17,140 nt of DNA, taken from contig JAOXYB010021648.1 of NCBI GenBank assembly GCA_028565635.1, positions 1-17,140 on the forward strand, read 5' to 3'. The notes below the pieces were generated by a model, which was not told the origin of the DNA, did no database searches, and worked only from the letters and a program-made list of their open reading frames with translations. Positions within the stretch are counted from its first letter, which is position 1. Every line of letters starts with the position of its first letter. This stretch comes from Phoronis ovalis. Taxonomy: Eukaryota; Phoronida; Phoronidae. The translations under genes were made by a program, and so were the position numbers. This document shows positions 14,501-17,140 of this stretch, in pieces.

Positions 14501-15550
14501 CATTCTGATGTACCTGTTTAGCAACGAGTCGAGTTTAGTAACATATAATACGGCTTATTGTCAAGTAGGGAAGGAACGACGAGATGTTAGGAATATATAA
14601 TTAATTTAAAATTCTGAAAATTAACTAATATCTAATCGTGATTAGGCAGTGTCTCACTCCCCGAGGTCTCACTATAGTCACTGAACAGAGCAGTAATGTT
14701 GTTCCTGCGCTGGTATAACAGCTAGGCGGTAACAGCCCGACTAGTAGTACTCCGGCTAACTAATCTTCTATCATAATATATTATGTTACGTAATGTTATG
14801 CTTTAGTTTAAGTCCAGCCGAAGCCGAGACAATATTTTTAAAAAACTTATTTCCTTTCAAGAGCCTGCGTGATGCTGTATCTCCAACTGAAAATTGCATA
14901 CGTTTGGAAAAAATGGCTGCCAAGGTAATCAATCCGTTGCTAGGTCATGGAGGACTTTATTTGGGGGCCAGTGAACCTGCTTACCCATCAAGCATCGGTA
15001 CACGTGATACTCTAGCAGCGTATGGTAAATCAAAATCAGCAGGTGGGCTATTATAATAAAACTGTACTTGACTTGTAAGACGTCACGACACAGATCTTTA
15101 TTACAAAAATCTGCTATTAAAAACTCATTTTGCTTGACGGAAACATTTTGTTTATAACATTTTTTTCAGGCGGATTTTGCCAAACCTTTCCTTCTCTCTA
15201 GCAACTCCATATAGTTTTGTTATTCCGTATCAGAAGGTGGAGTTGTTAGACGCATGATAGACGCTTATTTATAATTATTACAATAAAGAATTTATTATGA
15301 CAGAAAAAGCTGCAAGTATGTTTTTACAGATAATTTACTTGATGGGTATAATCCACTAACAAGAAAAGTTTCAAGACCAGCTAGCACTCAAATACTGCCG
15401 AATCCGTACCAAGCACCCACAATGAGAGACACAAAGAGACAATTAGGAATCATGATGGCTATACGGGAATATGACTCGGTTAAACGATTTAGTGAAAGTG
15501 AAGCAATTAGCGAAGATTCTGTTTCCTCAGTTAGTTCCAACCAGACATAG
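11350..15550 (+). CDS. PRR5L: Protor (PRR5/PRR5L family) subunit of mTORC2
   Basis: Model: join 11350-11501, 11877-12006, 12133-12190, 13135-13226, 13901-13976, 14383-14447, 14862-15042, 15330-15550; 324 aa. Protor proteins bind Rictor in mTOR complex 2 in the cytoplasm and promote phosphorylation of AGC kinases such as SGK1. Residues about 49-230 form the HbrB-like core: WHNLQTAVISLFQ, ELYNLQEDVKHLLKSEVG, NQLLKKGMVILRE, WDFLFTEILPTLQAIF, MLLVL and IRLEKMAAKVINPLL all align without gaps to human PRR5/PRR5L (from memory). Residues 5-14 (RFLSGSVSDF) match the conserved N-terminal serine motif. The C-terminus has NPLTRKVSRP and SVKRFSESE. It is shorter than human PRR5 (388 aa) or PRR5L (368 aa), mainly in the tail. 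All splice sites are GT-AG and all phases agree. The core wording is nearer PRR5L, but an invertebrate single copy is probably ancestral to both, so the symbol marks family only. Confidence 0.93.
11839..11876 (+). promoter_or_regulatory. Possible alternative start reading into Protor exon 2
   Basis: An in-frame ATG at 11839 gives MPQDGGEYILCCS, then LQTAVISLFQ, running through the exon 2 acceptor without a stop. It overlaps AAGATGGCGGT (11845-11855), a YY1-like element often seen near transcription starts in animals. A transcript starting inside intron 1 would make a Protor lacking the N-terminal serine motif. It may be fortuitous. Confidence 0.25.
11877..12006 (+). CDS. PRR5L: Protor exon 2
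   Basis: Acceptor gtgttgcag and donor CAG|GTAAGT. Residues 51-94, start of the HbrB-like core (LQTAVISLFQKKKIPDMELY, then NLQEDVKHLLKSEVGPFLFE). It leaves in phase 0. Confidence 0.93.
12133..12190 (+). CDS. PRR5L: Protor exon 3
   Basis: Acceptor ttcttaattcag, donor ACAG|GTACGT. Encodes NQLLKKGMVILREHVKHQT and one base of Gly114 (phase 1). NQLL.KGM is a signature shared with PRR5. Confidence 0.92.
12191..13134. other. Protor intron 3
   Basis: The longest intron of this gene (944 nt). The part at about 12355-12520 is richer in CpG and G+C than the rest, with no open frame of note, and may be an old repeat insertion. Confidence 0.5.
13135..13226 (+). CDS. PRR5L: Protor exon 4
   Basis: Acceptor attctccttggtag, donor CCA|GTAAGA. 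Encodes Gly114 to Pro144 (KELLLDLGELWDFLFTEILP, then TLQAIFQQLP). The LPTLQAIF block is near invariant in the family. It leaves in phase 0. Confidence 0.93.
13227..13900. other. Protor intron 4
   Basis: AT-rich, 674 nt. It ends in a strong pyrimidine tract and cag. Nothing else is seen. Confidence 0.5.
13901..13976 (+). CDS. PRR5L: Protor exon 5
   Basis: Acceptor tgtgttttccag, donor AGAG|GTATTT. Encodes residues 145-169 (TTEVSLRHATLKSFRDVVVL, then KTKLR) and one base of Glu170. It corresponds to the SVRQLALLHFRNAITL region of PRR5. Confidence 0.92.
14383..14447 (+). CDS. PRR5L: Protor exon 6
   Basis: Acceptor tttatttttcag, donor TTG|GTACGT. Encodes residues 170-191 (E, then TLACPEAKMHAATTQMLLVL, then L). 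QMLLVL matches the family exactly. It leaves in phase 0. Confidence 0.92.
14448..14861. other. Protor intron 6
   Basis: A 414 nt intron. The AG at 14805-14806 would put exon 7 out of frame with a stop soon after, so the true acceptor is ttatttcctttcaag at 14861. The open frame that starts at 14793 is therefore intronic until 14862. Confidence 0.75.
14862..15042 (+). CDS. PRR5L: Protor exon 7
   Basis: Encodes residues 192-251 (SLRDAVSPTENCIRLEKMAA, then KVINPLLGHGGLYLG...) plus one base of Asp252. The 16 residues between LLVL and LE match the human spacing exactly, which fixes the start. The end is at GCAG|GTGGGC, preferred because KSKSADNLL then aligns with RSRSGDVL of PRR5. A second donor TATG|GTAAAT at 15025 is in the same phase. 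Confidence 0.9.
15330..15550 (+). CDS. PRR5L: Protor exon 8 (terminal)
   Basis: Acceptor gtttttacag. Encodes residues 252-324 ending SSVSSNQT and TAG (15548-15550). The tail has NPLTRKVSRPASTQILPNPY, similar to the NP..R.KSY...LLNPVQ stretch of PRR5, then DSVKRFSESEAISED, which lines up with the RRHSVSE or SVRRHTV site of vertebrate paralogues, then a Ser-rich end. Confidence 0.9.
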
Positions 15551-16042
15551 TTTCAGAAAAGAAATTTGCTTGTTTCCCCAGAGTTTGTTCCCGGGTTTAT
15601 TCCTTTAAATCATCCTGACATAGATCGCACATGAAACAATAATGACTACTCCCAGATGTCGCTTTGAATTCTACAATGGCCACTGATGACATTTAAGGTC
15701 AATGTACTCCAATGCGAAGCAAACCCAGGGGAACAAAGTCGGTATATACCGAGATATATACTCTTCATATCGTGTTATTCCACATATGTCGACTATTAAT
15801 AATTTATTGCCACGTTCATATGTGTTTTCTTCTAATAATGACACGCCAACACGTCATTGAATCTTATTGAATTATTCATTTTATTCACTGCCTTCTGCTC
15901 TCCCTAAAATTAAAAAAAATCATTAACCGCATGTACCATCTGATTGGTAGCTGCAAGAATTATTTCGGGGTACTGTTTCATTTCTTTTGTGGTAAGAAGT
16001 TGTGTTTATGACAGGGGAAGCCATCGTACAGCAAAGGCGATG

Positions 16043-16048
16043 AATAAA
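16043..16048 (+). terminator. Poly(A) signal candidate, Protor
   Basis: First canonical AATAAA after the stop codon, 493 nt downstream of it. Confidence 0.5.
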
Positions 16049-16106
16049 TAAGCATCTTCATCAAAGGTATCGTTTAAGTATTTTTTGTAGCATTTCTGTA
16101 CCTTAC

Positions 16107-16112
16107 AATAAA
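16107..16112 (+). terminator. Second poly(A) signal candidate, Protor
   Basis: A further AATAAA 64 bp downstream of the first. The two could be used alternatively. Confidence 0.4.
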
Positions 16113-17068
16113 TACTATCTAGATATACAGATTCTTAAGGTCCTTAGAGGCTGGCAATTTCAGGTATAAGCGTGACACGTTTCAGTGAATGATAAGCATA
16201 ACACAGCAGGATGCATGTGAGTAGGCATAAACTGTATACTAACTTCATAAAATGAATTCTTAAAAATGTCTGCATACTACATAGACACATAGCCAGCTGA
16301 GCTAATGGGATCAAAGTATCGATTTTTTTCGCAATGTTTCAGTAACTAGAAACTGTATTCCTTCGAAAAAACTAAGTAATATAAAATAATGCTGGCAATT
16401 ATCACAGGAAAACATATGTAGCTTATTTTGAAAGCATGTATTTAAATCTGGAATGCGAGCAAATATTAGTCATCAATTGCAACCAGTCTGTACGTATTTA
16501 GATTTGTTTTCTTCACAAACACAACGAAAACTGACGCTTTTGGAGTTGTGTATTTTAGTTTCTAAAGCCTTTTTATGTGACCTTATGTGAATATTGTTCA
16601 GACAAAACAAACGGATCAAATTCGCCCGGTTAAATCATTTAGAGGAGTCTATTATTTTAAAACCAAAAGGTTAAGTAGAAAAGATGGAGAAAATCACACT
16701 ATTTTCTTTTCCAAGGAATGTCTTAATAGAACTATACTCTTTGAATCCAGTGCCTTGTGCTCTCTGTGTAGACTCATTTGTCTAAAAAAAGATATATCCT
16801 GGACGCATAACTGTACATTAACCCGAAATAAACATAACAAACCTAAACGCTATGTATGACTGCTAAAATATATAAACACAGTGCACCTGACTACACCTGA
16901 CATCTATATTGAATATTCATTCGACATGATTTTGCACTGTTCAGTTACAGACGTCTAGATGATACGATAAACGATATTATTATTCAGAATAAAATAAACT
17001 TCTTAACGCTTGGCTAGGATACTAAAATTAAAGTCTCATCATCAGGCAGTATTTTACTTTTTATTATT
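16113..17068. other. Intergenic stretch downstream of Protor
   Basis: AT-rich. A plus-strand open stretch of 90 codons (16587-16859, no ATG at its start, rich in Lys, Arg, Cys and Asn) has no recognisable motif, no clear splice sites and no promoter, so I do not call it a gene. Nothing else is seen. Confidence 0.4.
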
Positions 17069-17140
17069 AGGGTTGCTCCTATAAGGGAGCAAGCCTATTG
17101 GTTTTGTACGATTTCTTTCTTCTTTTTCTTTTTCTTCTTT
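17069..17140. repeat. Palindrome-headed dispersed repeat, cut by the window edge
   Basis: AGGGTTGCTCC (17069-17079) and GGAGCAAGCCT (17086-17096) are inverted with one mismatch around a TATAAG loop. They are followed by TATTGGTTTTGTACGATTTC and a pure pyrimidine tract (TTTCTTCTT...) to the last base. The arrangement (hairpin, fixed spacer, polypyrimidine tail) looks like the end of a dispersed element; I believe similar motifs occur in bivalve genomes, but this is memory, not a search. Confidence 0.45.

Larger units (their letters stand above)
15551..16130 (+). other. Probable 3' UTR of the Protor gene
   Basis: No open frame of note. It runs to the first canonical poly(A) signals downstream of the stop codon. 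Extent is inferred. Confidence 0.5.

Noticed and set aside
14793-14861. Apparent N-terminus MLCFSLSPAEAE and following residues in frame with Protor exon 7.
   Set aside because: It is intronic. The acceptor at 14861 gives exact residue spacing to the family, and the AG at 14806 would shift the frame into a stop.

Overview
This is an AT-rich eukaryotic window with split genes, GT-AG introns of about 0.1 to 3.6 kb, simple repeats and decayed retroelements. Protein content, intron style and the repeats suggest a lophotrochozoan, most likely a bivalve mollusc. That assignment is inference, because no species marker is present.

Right half, 11350-15550 (+): a complete eight-exon gene that I identify with high confidence as the Protor subunit of mTORC2 (PRR5/PRR5L family, HbrB-like domain). 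All seven introns are GT-AG, all phases agree, and the spliced frame encodes 324 aa. Three blocks align with the vertebrate proteins: an N-terminal serine motif, the HbrB-like core (about residues 45-230) and a short C-terminal basic-serine motif. Exon 7 has two in-phase donors 18 nt apart. An in-frame ATG just upstream of exon 2 could give a second N-terminus. Poly(A) signals lie at 16043 and 16107.

Left-centre, about 3179-8399 (+): a small secreted-protein gene. A TATAAAAG box is followed by a signal-peptide exon (3251-3377), a six-cysteine LDL-receptor class A exon (4550-4710) and a probable short terminal exon (8328-8399), giving about 119 aa. The first two exons fit well; the 3' end is uncertain. 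A second possible signal-peptide exon of the same phase lies upstream (2505-2613). The architecture resembles invertebrate neuropeptide-like precursors carrying one LDLa module, but this is not proven.

Minus strand: a cysteine-rich open exon (7557-7846) with a good acceptor may be the last exon of an unidentified gene. A weaker Ser/Thr-rich terminal exon candidate lies at 1881-1994.

Mobile and repeat content: the decayed C-terminal end of a LINE ORF (195-560, -), a tRNA-derived SINE head (6108-6187, -), a degenerate minisatellite of roughly 20 bp units (3882-4015), an AT microsatellite (1765-1799), a 13 bp tandem duplication, a 12 bp perfect hairpin, and a palindrome-headed repeat running off the right edge (17069-17140). 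Two coding-like stretches, each broken by one in-frame TAA (6921-7127 and 9044-9256), look like gene or transposon relics. The remaining sequence is AT-rich intergenic or intronic DNA in which I see nothing firm.

The two main genes have no obvious functional link; their proximity looks incidental. I found no CRISPR array, operon, rRNA or intact tRNA.
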